From Gammaproteobacteria bacterium (GTDB taxonomy: Bacteria; Pseudomonadota; Gammaproteobacteria; Steroidobacterales; Steroidobacteraceae): DNA of 48,278 nt. The stretch covers positions 1-48,278 of the forward strand of contig JABCZO010000031.1 in NCBI GenBank assembly GCA_013289615.1. The letters are read 5' to 3'. The translations under genes and the position numbers were made by a program. Below are positions 24,518 to 32,066 of the stretch, piece after piece. Positions within the stretch are counted from its first letter, which is position 1; each line of letters begins with the position of its first letter. The notes under the pieces were generated by a model that did not search any database, was not told the origin of the DNA, and saw nothing but the letters and a program-made list of their open reading frames with translations.

Positions 24518-27268
24518 TCAAGGGGCCAGACCGTAGACCGTCAGGGCACCTGCGCCGGCCACATAGACGTGACCATTGGCCACCACCGGCACGGTGAATT
24601 TTACGGCATTTCCGCCGGCGTCAGCCGGCAGTGTGTCGCTCGAATACAGTGTCGTGGTGAGGTTGGTGGCATCGTAGGCACGCAGAATCGCCGCACCCAA
24701 TGCGCTGTTGCCGTCGGCGGCGCTGGTGCCATTGGCATTGTTGTCGAGCGCCCAGACGATGGCGCCACCCGAGGGCGACGCCGAGATCATCGGCGTCGGG
24801 CCCGGAAAGTCGTAGGTCTCGGCGCTCTGCGAGGCAGCGATGGCGACGTTCCCGCTGAACTGGAACATCCCGCTCGACAGCTTCAGCGCCATCAAGGGCC
24901 CGAGTCGTACCGCGATGTACAGCGTCCCGTTCCAGTAACCTGGCGATGCGTAGACGCATTCCGCCGCGGGGGCGGTGTTGATACAGGCCGTGGAATTGGG
25001 CAGCGTCAGGTACTGCACGGTGTTGTCGGCGCCCGGCATGTAGCCTGACATGTGACTGCGGTCGATCATCCACAGGTGCGACTGCTTGTCGGAGCCCACC
25101 AGCACATTCGGATGACCCGGCGGTCCCGCGCCGTCCGGCAGCACGGTGATGCCGCCCGAGGAAAGGTCGAGGTCGAAACCGCTCCACGACACATTTTGCG
25201 ATGGGGTATAGAAGTCCTGCACCGCCAGCGTGGATGGACTGAGGTTGATGAAACTCTCGCCGTAGTCGTTGTTCGGCGCCGGGGGCGTCAGGGTGCTGCT
25301 GGTGGCATCGAAGCTGCCGTTGCCGGTCGAGACGAACATGTTGCCCTCGGAATCGAGCGCCGGCGCCCCGCCCGACATCCAGATGCCGCCATCAGTGCCG
25401 TTGGGCGTGTCATTGAGGACGGCGGTCTGCGCGAGCGAGGTTGCACCATAGCTCATGATCCAGCCGTGCCACGTCGTTGCGGCGTCGTCGCAGTGAGAGG
25501 ACCAGCCAATGATCACGCCGCTGGCGGTGCCGGCGGTGTATGTGAGTGCCAGGCCGAGGCGCTGGTTCTGGTAGAGCGGATTGAAACTCACGGTGGTGCT
25601 GCCGTCGCCGGTACCGGGAACCGTCGCCTGGATCACGGCGGGCGAGTTGGTCCGCTCCGCGCCGGTCAAGAGGTCCAGCGCGTGCAGGCGCTGGTAGTTG
25701 CTGCCGCTCTCGGTGGTCGCGGCGACCAGGTAGATCGTCTGGGCGACCGGGTCGATCACGGGTGTGCCGGTGATGCCGTATTCGAGCGTGACGTCGGTGC
25801 AGCCGGGAAGAGCGTTGCTCGGGATGGTCGTAATGCCAGCGCCCGGATTGATGAAGCTGTCCTGCCAGTAGATCACGCACCCAGGATCGTCAGCGTCGAA
25901 GGCGTAGACGGAATCGTGCATGGTCACGACGAACAGCACGTTGTGCGTGGCGCCGCCGATCCCAATCGGCAGGTTCGCCACGTACAGGGGTTGCGCGTAG
26001 ACCGCGCCGTCTACCGCTCCGACAGGACATGACCAGCGCTTGCCGAAAGTGCCGCCCGACACCGTCGCCGGCGTCAAAGCGTACTCCTGCAGATTCTGAC
26101 CGGTTCGGGCCACATCGTTGTGATAGGTCGTGACACCGGCCAGGTCCGTCACCGCCACTGCCGCACTGCCCGTCACCGAGGGGCTGGTCGGGCTGACCGC
26201 GCTCACCGAATGTGTGCCAGCGCTCGCCGGCGGGGTGTAGAGGCCACCGCTGCTGATCGTGCCAACGGTGCTGTTTCCTCCGGCGACGCCATCGACGCTC
26301 CAGTTCAGGGTCATGCCAACCGGCGCATTGGTCGTGAACTGCTGCGTCTGCAACAGCGTCAGCGCGGCATGGCGAGGAGTGATGGCGAGCGGGATGCCGC
26401 TCGGCGTCGTCACACTCAGTGCCGTGGAGTGTGCGGAGACGTTGGGGGGCGTAGCCTTGTCGAAGGCGGCGACCTGGTAGCTGTAGGTCGTCGAGGCCGT
26501 ACGGCCGACATCGGTATAGCTGGTACCGCTCGAGACCGTCATGACCTGCGTGCCGTTGCGGTAGACATAGTACCCGCCGACTCCGGTGGCGCCCGGATTC
26601 GGAAGATCCGTGGAGGCGTTCCAGCTCAGCGGCACGGTGGTCGTGGTGACGTTTGACGCCGCCAATCCCGTCGGTACGGTCGGTGCCTGCGTGTCAGGCA
26701 AGGTGGTGACGCTGAGCGCGGACGACAGCGCCGAGACGTGGGGCGGAGTGGCCTTGTCGAAGGCGGCAACCTGGTAGCGATAGGTCGTTGAGGCCGAGAG
26801 CGGCGTATCGGTGTAGCCCGTGCCGCTGGTGACAGTCGCGATCTGGGTGCCGTTGCGATAAACATAATAACCGCCGACGCCGGAACCGCCGGTATCGGTG
26901 GAAGCCGTCCAGGTGAGTGCGACGCTGCCGGTTGCGATGTTCGAGCTCGCTAAGCCCGCCGGCACACTCGGGACCGCAGCGCCGCTGCCGCTACTGCTGC
27001 TGCTAGTGCCGCTGCCGCTACTGCTACTGCTACTGCTGCCGCTGCTGCTGCTACTGCTGCCGCTACTGCTGCTACTGGCGGTTACACTGCTGGGCGTCAC
27101 GCTGCCGCCGCAGGAGGCGACGAGCAACAGCAGCAGCATCGCTGCGAGATTCCGGGAGGAACGCGTCGACCAGTTCAACCAGTGCCGATGTGTGAAACCC
27201 TGCCTAATCGACCCCAAAAGCGTCCTTCCTAATCCCCCATGGGATTCCAAATGAGAGGGCGGAACCAT
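24518..27268 (-). CDS. FnIII / quinoprotein-like propeller lipoprotein with poly-Ser linker
   Basis: About 916 residues. The signal MLLLLLVASCGG is a lipobox (VASC), so the mature protein is lipid-anchored. A linker of Ser with scattered Gly (about 40 residues) follows, then two near-identical fibronectin III domains, a BIG2-like domain (NWSVDGVAGGNSTVGTI) and a C-terminal propeller starting YHNDVARTG with VYAQPLYV and VYAFDAD strands. The start is uncertain: the ATG at 27268 leaves a long N-tail, and a TTG near 27178 (LNWSTRSSRN) would give a more usual signal peptide. It is a paralog of the protein at 2-2842 but lacks the sandwich domains. A surface-exposed matrix or carbohydrate-binding role is inferred. 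Confidence 0.82.
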   Translation of the reverse strand: MVPPSHLESHGGLGRTLLGSIRQGFTHRHWLNWSTRSSRNLAAMLLLLLVASCGGSVTPSSVTASSSSSGSSSSSSGSSSSSSSGSGTSSSSSGSGAAVPSVPAGLASSNIATGSVALTWTASTDTGGSGVGGYYVYRNGTQIATVTSGTGYTDTPLSASTTYRYQVAAFDKATPPHVSALSSALSVTTLPDTQAPTVPTGLAASNVTTTTVPLSWNASTDLPNPGATGVGGYYVYRNGTQVMTVSSGTSYTDVGRTASTTYSYQVAAFDKATPPNVSAHSTALSVTTPSGIPLAITPRHAALTLLQTQQFTTNAPVGMTLNWSVDGVAGGNSTVGTISSGGLYTPPASAGTHSVSAVSPTSPSVTGSAAVAVTDLAGVTTYHNDVARTGQNLQEYALTPATVSGGTFGKRWSCPVGAVDGAVYAQPLYVANLPIGIGGATHNVLFVVTMHDSVYAFDADDPGCVIYWQDSFINPGAGITTIPSNALPGCTDVTLEYGITGTPVIDPVAQTIYLVAATTESGSNYQRLHALDLLTGAERTNSPAVIQATVPGTGDGSTTVSFNPLYQNQRLGLALTYTAGTASGVIIGWSSHCDDAATTWHGWIMSYGATSLAQTAVLNDTPNGTDGGIWMSGGAPALDSEGNMFVSTGNGSFDATSSTLTPPAPNNDYGESFINLSPSTLAVQDFYTPSQNVSWSGFDLDLSSGGITVLPDGAGPPGHPNVLVGSDKQSHLWMIDRSHMSGYMPGADNTVQYLTLPNSTACINTAPAAECVYASPGYWNGTLYIAVRLGPLMALKLSSGMFQFSGNVAIAASQSAETYDFPGPTPMISASPSGGAIVWALDNNANGTSAADGNSALGAAILRAYDATNLTTTLYSSDTLPADAGGNAVKFTVPVVANGHVYVAGAGALTVYGLAP
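26400..26930 (-). repeat. Tandem fibronectin III repeat, about 297-bp period
   Basis: Two FnIII modules share blocks such as CTTGTCGAAGGCGGC followed by ACCTGGTAGC (near 26457 and 26754 on the plus strand). They encode matching GVGGYYVYRNGTQ and YQVAAFDKATPP segments. The period of about 99 codons keeps frame. Confidence 0.75.
26980..27085 (-). repeat. Trinucleotide-rich poly-Ser/Gly linker tract
   Basis: Read on the plus strand, this is an array of CTG/CTA/CCG-type triplets (GCTGCTGCTAGTGCCGCTGC and similar) encoding a Ser-rich linker after the lipobox. It is prone to slippage in units of three, which would change linker length without breaking the frame. Confidence 0.75.
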
Positions 27269-27649
27269 CAATACTGCCAGACGGCCTGGCAGGTGACTAT
27301 AACGATGTCGCGAAAGCCCGCAAAACCGCCGCATTTACCTCAATGGCGCTATCCGTCTGCGGATTGGTGCCTGCCCAAACCTTGTCCTACCGGGAGCCCA
27401 CGCTTGCTGAAACCAACGATCCAGGCGATCAACGGCACGCGCTGAAGCAAGCCTGCCGACGGGCAAACTGGCGATCGCTCGGTGCAGAGGCAGTTCAACT
27501 TGGCCGGTCGAGAAACATGCCACTTGCCATCGAAGCAATGTGTGAGACAGTTCTCAAACCAGGTTCCAAAATTCGGCCCATCGGGGAGTGCTATCGACGA
27601 TGGTGGTGCGCCCAAGCGACTGAAAATAGTTGGGAGTGAAGCATCGATT
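27269..27649. promoter_or_regulatory. Divergent control region with a perfect inverted repeat
   Basis: About 380 bases between the lipoprotein gene and the WecG/TagA gene. CTGCCAG (27274-27280) and CTGGCAG (27286-27292) form a perfect 7-bp inverted repeat with a 5-base spacer, directly next to the ATG at 27268. If translation starts further in, this site would be near the promoter. The rest shows no clear gene or box. Confidence 0.4.
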
Positions 27650-28384
27650 ATGACAATCGGCTTGCATCTTGATAACTACGATCTCACTGCCTTCACTGCT
27701 ATTGCCGCACGCTTCGGCCTCGACTCGTTTGGTTATGTCGTCACGCCGAACGTCGATCATGTAATCAGGTACCACGATGATGAGTCGTTCCGCGAGTTGT
27801 ATGCACACGCAGAGTACGTGCTGCTCGACAGCCGCTTGCTGGCCTATCTGCTGCGCTTGACCAAGGGCGTCAATCCGCGCGTATGTACCGGCAGCGATCT
27901 GACAGCGCAGCTCCTGAGCATGTCGGCGCCGGGAGATCGGATCGTACTGATCGGAGCGAGCGCACAACAAGCCGAGCGTGTGCGCACAGACTATGGGCTA
28001 CGGAATCTCGTGCATTACCAGCCGCCGATGGGGTTTATCCGCGATCCGCAGGCCGTTGAGAGTTGTCTGCAGTTCATCGAAGCCCGTAGTCCATTTAGAT
28101 TTTGCTTCGTGGCCGTCGGCAGCCCGCAGCAGGAGCGGCTGGCGCGCGAGCTTAAGGTCCGCGGCATTGCGCGCGGACTTGCGCTGTGCGTTGGTGGTTC
28201 GATCAATTTCCTTACCGGAGATGAGCGGCGGGCACCGCGCTGGATGCAGCGTATCGGCTTCGAATGGCTGTTTCGCCTTCTGCAGGACCCGGGCCGCTTG
28301 GCCAGGCGCTATCTGATTCGCGGTCCGCGGATCTTGGCGCTGTTGCCGAAATTTCGTTTCGAGTTTGGCCGGTCCAAAACTTAA
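27650..28384 (+). CDS. WecG/TagA-family (GT26) glycosyltransferase
   Basis: About 244 residues, the usual size. Family features are VTPNVDHVIRYHDDESF with the conserved Thr/Asn region, LLDSRLLAYLLRL (where most members have a DG motif), CTGSDLT, GFIRDP, and GSPQQERLAREL near the C-terminus, followed by the membrane-associated tail EWLFRLLQDPGRLARRYL. These enzymes add an N-acetylmannosamine-type or other sugar to a lipid-linked acceptor on the cytoplasmic face (TagA, WecG, GumM). The ATG at 27650 fits the family start, although GGGAG is about 14 bases away. It begins the plus-strand group with the GT-C-like and GT2 genes. Confidence 0.88.
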   Translation: MTIGLHLDNYDLTAFTAIAARFGLDSFGYVVTPNVDHVIRYHDDESFRELYAHAEYVLLDSRLLAYLLRLTKGVNPRVCTGSDLTAQLLSMSAPGDRIVLIGASAQQAERVRTDYGLRNLVHYQPPMGFIRDPQAVESCLQFIEARSPFRFCFVAVGSPQQERLARELKVRGIARGLALCVGGSINFLTGDERRAPRWMQRIGFEWLFRLLQDPGRLARRYLIRGPRILALLPKFRFEFGRSKT

Positions 28385-28542
28385 GCCGGCGCACTATCGA
28401 CTCCGGCACCGCCTTGGTAATTCACATTCATGCCGGCCAGAGCAGGCGCGTGTAGGGGCAGCCAATTGCCCAGTACGGTGACGCAGCACACAATTCTTGC
28501 AGCGCAGAGTTAAGACTTGTGATAGATAAAGTGTCGATTGTG

Positions 28543-28569
28543 GGGGGACATCCTGCGTCGCAGTCCCCC
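28543..28569. other. Imperfect hairpin between WecG/TagA and GT-C-like genes
   Basis: GGGGGAC (28543-28549) pairs with GTCCCCC (28563-28569). Inside, TGCG and CGCA form a second short stem, leaving a 4-base bulge (ATCC). It lies in the 254-bp gap 70 bases before the next start. No T-tract follows, so it may be a leader structure rather than a terminator. Confidence 0.45.
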
Positions 28570-28638
28570 TGGAAGACCCGCCACACGCATGCAATCTATA
28601 TTTGCGCACGGTCCACGCAGCTCGGCTGAATCGTAGTC

Positions 28639-30069
28639 ATGTCTTCGCGATCACGGCTACTGCCCGCAAACGCTTCGCTGGCGCCGCTTCTTGCGGCGGC
28701 TTTATTCCTCGTACAAACCCTAAGCACACTGCCTGGCGAACTCACCAACGACAGCCGCGAACAATTGCAGCAGGCGATCTCTCAGCACTATGCGGACTGG
28801 CACCCGCCGGTGATGGCTCTGGTGTGGTCGTGGCTCATGAGGCTTGGCGGCACTGCCGGTAGCCTGCTCGCCCTGCATCAATTCCTGCACTGGTTGGGTA
28901 TTGGCCTCATTGCCGACGGTTTTCACCGTATCGGCCGACGACGCGAGGCGTGGCTGGTCCTTGCTGCCGGCGCCTTTCCGATCTTTTTGTTCTACGACAG
29001 ATTCGTGGTCAAAGACGTCGGCATGGCGTCTGCATTAGTCGCCGGCACCGGCATGCTCGTTTGGTTTGCTGTGCAGAATAAGCGCATGCCTCTGTGGGTG
29101 ATTCTTTTTTCGGGCCTGTGCCTGTTGTATGGCGCGTTGATCAGAACCAACGCGGTGTTTGCAATCGGCCCGCTGCTGCTGTTGTACTCTGTTGGCGGCA
29201 GGCGGCTTGGTATTCCGAAAATAATCGCATGGTCGATTGTTACGGCTGTGATGGCCGTGCCGCTGTCCAATCTGATCAATCACAGACTGATCGGTGCGAC
29301 GCCGGAATATCCCATCCAGTCACTGCAGATTTTTGACCTGATGGGAATAGCGGTGTATTCGGCGGACGATCGGGTCATGGGCGCCAATCCGCCGGAGATG
29401 ACCGAGGTCCAAGCCTGTTACACCTCGTATTGGTGGGATCCGGTCAGTCCCTGGGGCAGTTGCCCTGAGTTGCGTCGGGACCTCGGGTATACGCGGGATG
29501 TTGATACGACCGATCCGGCCACCATAGTGAAGACCGCCCAGCTGTGGTGGGCGGCCATTCTCGATCACCCGATCGCCTATCTGGCTCACCGGGTGCAGTA
29601 TTTCAATTCCTCGCTTTACTTCATTGTTCCGGCACTGCACTTCAGGTATTCGAAGTTCACTGACCTGGCGCCCTATGGCACGCGAATCATTACGCAGCGT
29701 GAGATCCATCTCGATTACCTAAAGAGCAATTTCTTGTGCTGGCCGGTGGTGTGGCTGTGGATAGGAGTGGGCGCACTGGCATTGCTTCGGTTGTCGGCAG
29801 ACGCGCCGGCCACGGTACTCACCGCGCGATTGCTGATTACCTCCGGACTGCTATTTGCCGGCGCCTATCTGCTCATCGGCGTGGCTACTGACTTGAGATA
29901 CTACTACTGGTCGATCATGGCGATCTTGCTCGGAGCAATTGGTGCGTCACGCGAGATAGGGACTGCGATCTGTGCGCGCCAATGGTTGGCGACAGTTGCT
30001 GTTGGAGGTCTGCTGCTGATCATCGTGACGGGCTTGATCGCAAGAATTGCCGATGTGCGCTTTGTGTAG
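28639..30069 (+). CDS. Polytopic membrane protein, GT-C-like glycosyltransferase candidate (2)
   Basis: About 476 residues with about ten to eleven hydrophobic helices. The first loop reads TNDSREQLQQAISQHYADWHPP, which is the pattern of GT-C/GT39-like enzymes: an Asp early in loop 1, then a conserved D-W-H-P-P motif before helix 2. A Trp/Cys-containing periplasmic stretch (YTSYWWDPVSPWGSCPE) lies near 260-280. Such proteins move a sugar from polyprenyl phosphate to glycan, lipid or protein on the periplasmic face. No ribosome site is obvious at 28639. The gene is more AT-rich than the locus average, like the GT2 gene that follows, and the two probably arrived and work together. Confidence 0.7.
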   Translation: MSSRSRLLPANASLAPLLAAALFLVQTLSTLPGELTNDSREQLQQAISQHYADWHPPVMALVWSWLMRLGGTAGSLLALHQFLHWLGIGLIADGFHRIGRRREAWLVLAAGAFPIFLFYDRFVVKDVGMASALVAGTGMLVWFAVQNKRMPLWVILFSGLCLLYGALIRTNAVFAIGPLLLLYSVGGRRLGIPKIIAWSIVTAVMAVPLSNLINHRLIGATPEYPIQSLQIFDLMGIAVYSADDRVMGANPPEMTEVQACYTSYWWDPVSPWGSCPELRRDLGYTRDVDTTDPATIVKTAQLWWAAILDHPIAYLAHRVQYFNSSLYFIVPALHFRYSKFTDLAPYGTRIITQREIHLDYLKSNFLCWPVVWLWIGVGALALLRLSADAPATVLTARLLITSGLLFAGAYLLIGVATDLRYYYWSIMAILLGAIGASREIGTAICARQWLATVAVGGLLLIIVTGLIARIADVRFV

Positions 30070-30225
30070 TCGAGTCCCTGCGCATAGTCGGGTTGTGGAC
30101 TCAGGCCGGTTCGCATGAACAAGGCTGCCGTGTTCGGTATTGCTCGGCAGATGATCGCGCCTACGTGGCTGATGGTTCGGCCAGAAGCGGCATCCGGCGA
30201 CGATTAGAAAATGAGGATTGTTCGG

Positions 30226-30255
30226 TTGCTTAGGTAAATACTGGCACTATATATT
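30226..30255 (+). promoter_or_regulatory. Possible sigma-70 promoter for the DPM1-like GT2
   Basis: TTGCTT (30226-30231), an 18-base spacer and TATATT (30250-30255) lie just upstream of the strong ribosome site at 30268-30276. The -10 box is good and the -35 box is poor. Confidence 0.35.
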
Positions 30256-30282
30256 GCATGCTGTTTTGAGGAGGAGTTTGTG

Positions 30283-31260
30283 ATGCGCGGCGAAAAGCCC
30301 AGTATTGCGGTGATATTGCCCGCCTACAACGAAGAACTGACAATCCGTCAAACGATGCAGGTATTCCACGAGGCGCTGCCCGAAGCCCAAATCGTAGTCG
30401 TCAACAATAATTCGACCGATGCTACCTACCGGATTGCGGTTCAGGCGCTAACGGATCTCAACTGCGACGGTCAGGTGATCAACGAGCAGCGGCAGGGTAA
30501 GGGCAATGCGATGCGGCGCGCGTTCATAGACGTGGATGCGGACATCTATGTGCTGTCGGACGCCGATATGACTTATCCGGCTGAGCGGGCACGCGACTTG
30601 CTGCTTCCGATCCTCAACAATCAGGCTGACATGGTGGTCGGAGACCGCCATAGCCAGGGCCATTATGCGAAGGAGAACAGGCGGCCGCTGCACGGCTTCG
30701 GCAATCGCCTGGTGCAGGGCCTGGTGAATAGTCTGTTTCGCTCCAACCTGGTCGATATCATGAGTGGCTACAGGGTCATGAGCAGGGCGCTGGTAAAGAA
30801 CTATCCCATTCTGGTCGATGGATTTCAGGTCGAGACCGACTTGACACTGCATGCCTTGGACAAGCGATTTCGCATTGTTGAAATGCCGATCGAGTACAAG
30901 GATCGGCCGGCGGGGAGCTTCTCCAAGCTCAGTACGTTATCTGACGGAGCCAAGGTGCTGTGGTTGATCACGCAGATTCTGCGCCATTACCGGCCGTTGC
31001 AGTTCTTTTCCTGGCTATTTCTTGTGTTTTTCGTCGCCGGTGTACTGTGCGGCATTCCGGTTATCGGCGATTGGTTAGCGTACAGGTATATCTATCACGT
31101 TCCACTCGCATTGCTTGCGACTGGCCTTGAGATCATTGCGGTGATGTGTATGGCGATTGGGCTGACTCTCGACTCCATTGTGCATCAGCAAAGACTGGCG
31201 TTTGAGCGTGAAATATTGAATACCCCGGTGGCAAGATCTCAAGGCCGAACCAGGGCTTGA
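30283..31260 (+). CDS. GT2 glycosyltransferase, DPM1/ArnC-like polyprenyl-phosphate sugar synthase
   Basis: About 325 residues. The GT2 fold starts IAVILPAYNEELTI, with NNSTDAT, the donor-binding DADMTYP (DxD-type) and a later GYRVMSRALVKN / VETDLTLHAL region typical of dolichyl-phosphate-mannose synthase and ArnC relatives. Two C-terminal transmembrane helices (WLFLVFFVAGVLCGIPV and LALLATGLEIIAVMCMAIGL) anchor it. It would load a hexose from a nucleotide sugar onto undecaprenyl phosphate for use by a GT-C enzyme, most simply the one encoded just upstream. GAGGAGGAG ends six bases before the ATG at 30283, which therefore beats the GTG at 30280. Confidence 0.88.
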   Translation: MRGEKPSIAVILPAYNEELTIRQTMQVFHEALPEAQIVVVNNNSTDATYRIAVQALTDLNCDGQVINEQRQGKGNAMRRAFIDVDADIYVLSDADMTYPAERARDLLLPILNNQADMVVGDRHSQGHYAKENRRPLHGFGNRLVQGLVNSLFRSNLVDIMSGYRVMSRALVKNYPILVDGFQVETDLTLHALDKRFRIVEMPIEYKDRPAGSFSKLSTLSDGAKVLWLITQILRHYRPLQFFSWLFLVFFVAGVLCGIPVIGDWLAYRYIYHVPLALLATGLEIIAVMCMAIGLTLDSIVHQQRLAFEREILNTPVARSQGRTRA

Positions 31261-31328
31261 GCTCTGGTCGCGCCACGCTCAGTGCGGGCGATGACTGCCG
31301 CCTTGCCGGCAGTTCGAACCGCGCCGGA

Positions 31329-32066
31329 CTACAGCCGCAGGCGGCGAAACAGCGTCTCGGGCGCAGATCTGATGATCCACATGATCGGCCGCCAGAACCA
31401 AGGCGTGTAAATCACCGCCTTGCCGCTATCCATGGCGCGCACGATGTCAGCTGCGACGCTCGCAGGCATCGCCCATAGCGCGCCCTTCTTGAAAGTCGCC
31501 GTCATGGGTGTACTGACAAGCCCGGGCTTGATGGTCACGACACGAATACCCAACGGATACAGCCGCTGGCGCAGGCCGCTAGTGAATGCTGTGACCGCAG
31601 CCTTGGCCGATGCGTATACATAGTTCGATCGCCGGCCGCGATCGCCGGCCACGGAGGAAATCACCGCAATGACGCCGTGGCCCTGAGATTCGAGTTGGTT
31701 GGCGAGATTGGTGCATAGAGCCATGACTGAAAGTGCATTGACGTCGAAGTCCTCGCGCAGCTGTTCGACCGAGCTCTGGCACGCGGTTTGGTCTGAGAGC
31801 GTGCCGTGCGCGATCAGTGCGGCGTCAAGTCCGCCAAGGTGTTCGATAGCTGTCCGCAGCAGGGCCGGGATGCGCTCGAAATCTCGGGCATCGTGCACGA
31901 AGGTATCCGCCAGCTTCGCGCCGCGCACCTTGAGATCCTCGGCGATTGCCTGCAATCGCTCGATGCTGCGGCCGGCGAGGAACAGGGCATCGCCGCGGCA
32001 CGCGAACAGCCGGGCGGTCGCTTCGGCGATGGCGGATGTCGCCCCGACGATCAGGATGCGCTGCAT
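31329..32066 (-). CDS. DprE2-like SDR (polyprenyl-phospho-2-keto-pentose reductase)
   Basis: About 245 residues, classical SDR. NAD(P) motif GATSAIAEATARLF, N110 (VNALSV), Ser137/138 (ISSVAG) and Y151-x3-K155 (YASAK) are all present. In mycobacteria the DprE1/DprE2 pair turns decaprenyl-phospho-ribose into decaprenyl-phospho-arabinose; DprE2 reduces the 2-keto intermediate. The assignment rests on SDR sequence plus its position next to a clear DprE1 homolog and a UbiA enzyme. AAGGAG lies six bases before the ATG at 32066, which overlaps the DprE1-like stop (TGATG), so translation is coupled. It is the last gene of the four-gene operon. Confidence 0.85.
   Translation of the reverse strand: MQRILIVGATSAIAEATARLFACRGDALFLAGRSIERLQAIAEDLKVRGAKLADTFVHDARDFERIPALLRTAIEHLGGLDAALIAHGTLSDQTACQSSVEQLREDFDVNALSVMALCTNLANQLESQGHGVIAVISSVAGDRGRRSNYVYASAKAAVTAFTSGLRQRLYPLGIRVVTIKPGLVSTPMTATFKKGALWAMPASVAADIVRAMDSGKAVIYTPWFWRPIMWIIRSAPETLFRRLRL

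Noticed and set aside
25052..26032. Plus-strand frame of about 326 codons inside the propeller lipoprotein gene
   Set aside because: Antisense to a recognisable propeller; no motif.
26980..27085. CRISPR-like appearance of the triplet array
   Set aside because: It is a coding Ser-rich linker with no spacers of constant length.
27343..27639. Plus-strand frame of about 98 codons before the WecG/TagA gene
   Set aside because: No ribosome site, no recognisable domain, and it overlaps in another frame with upstream sequence of the real gene.
30242..30258. Sigma-54-like element (TGGCAC ... TTGCA) before the DPM1-like GT2
   Set aside because: The GG and GC elements are 11 bases apart instead of the strict 10, so sigma-54 use is unlikely; a sigma-70 reading is kept at low confidence.
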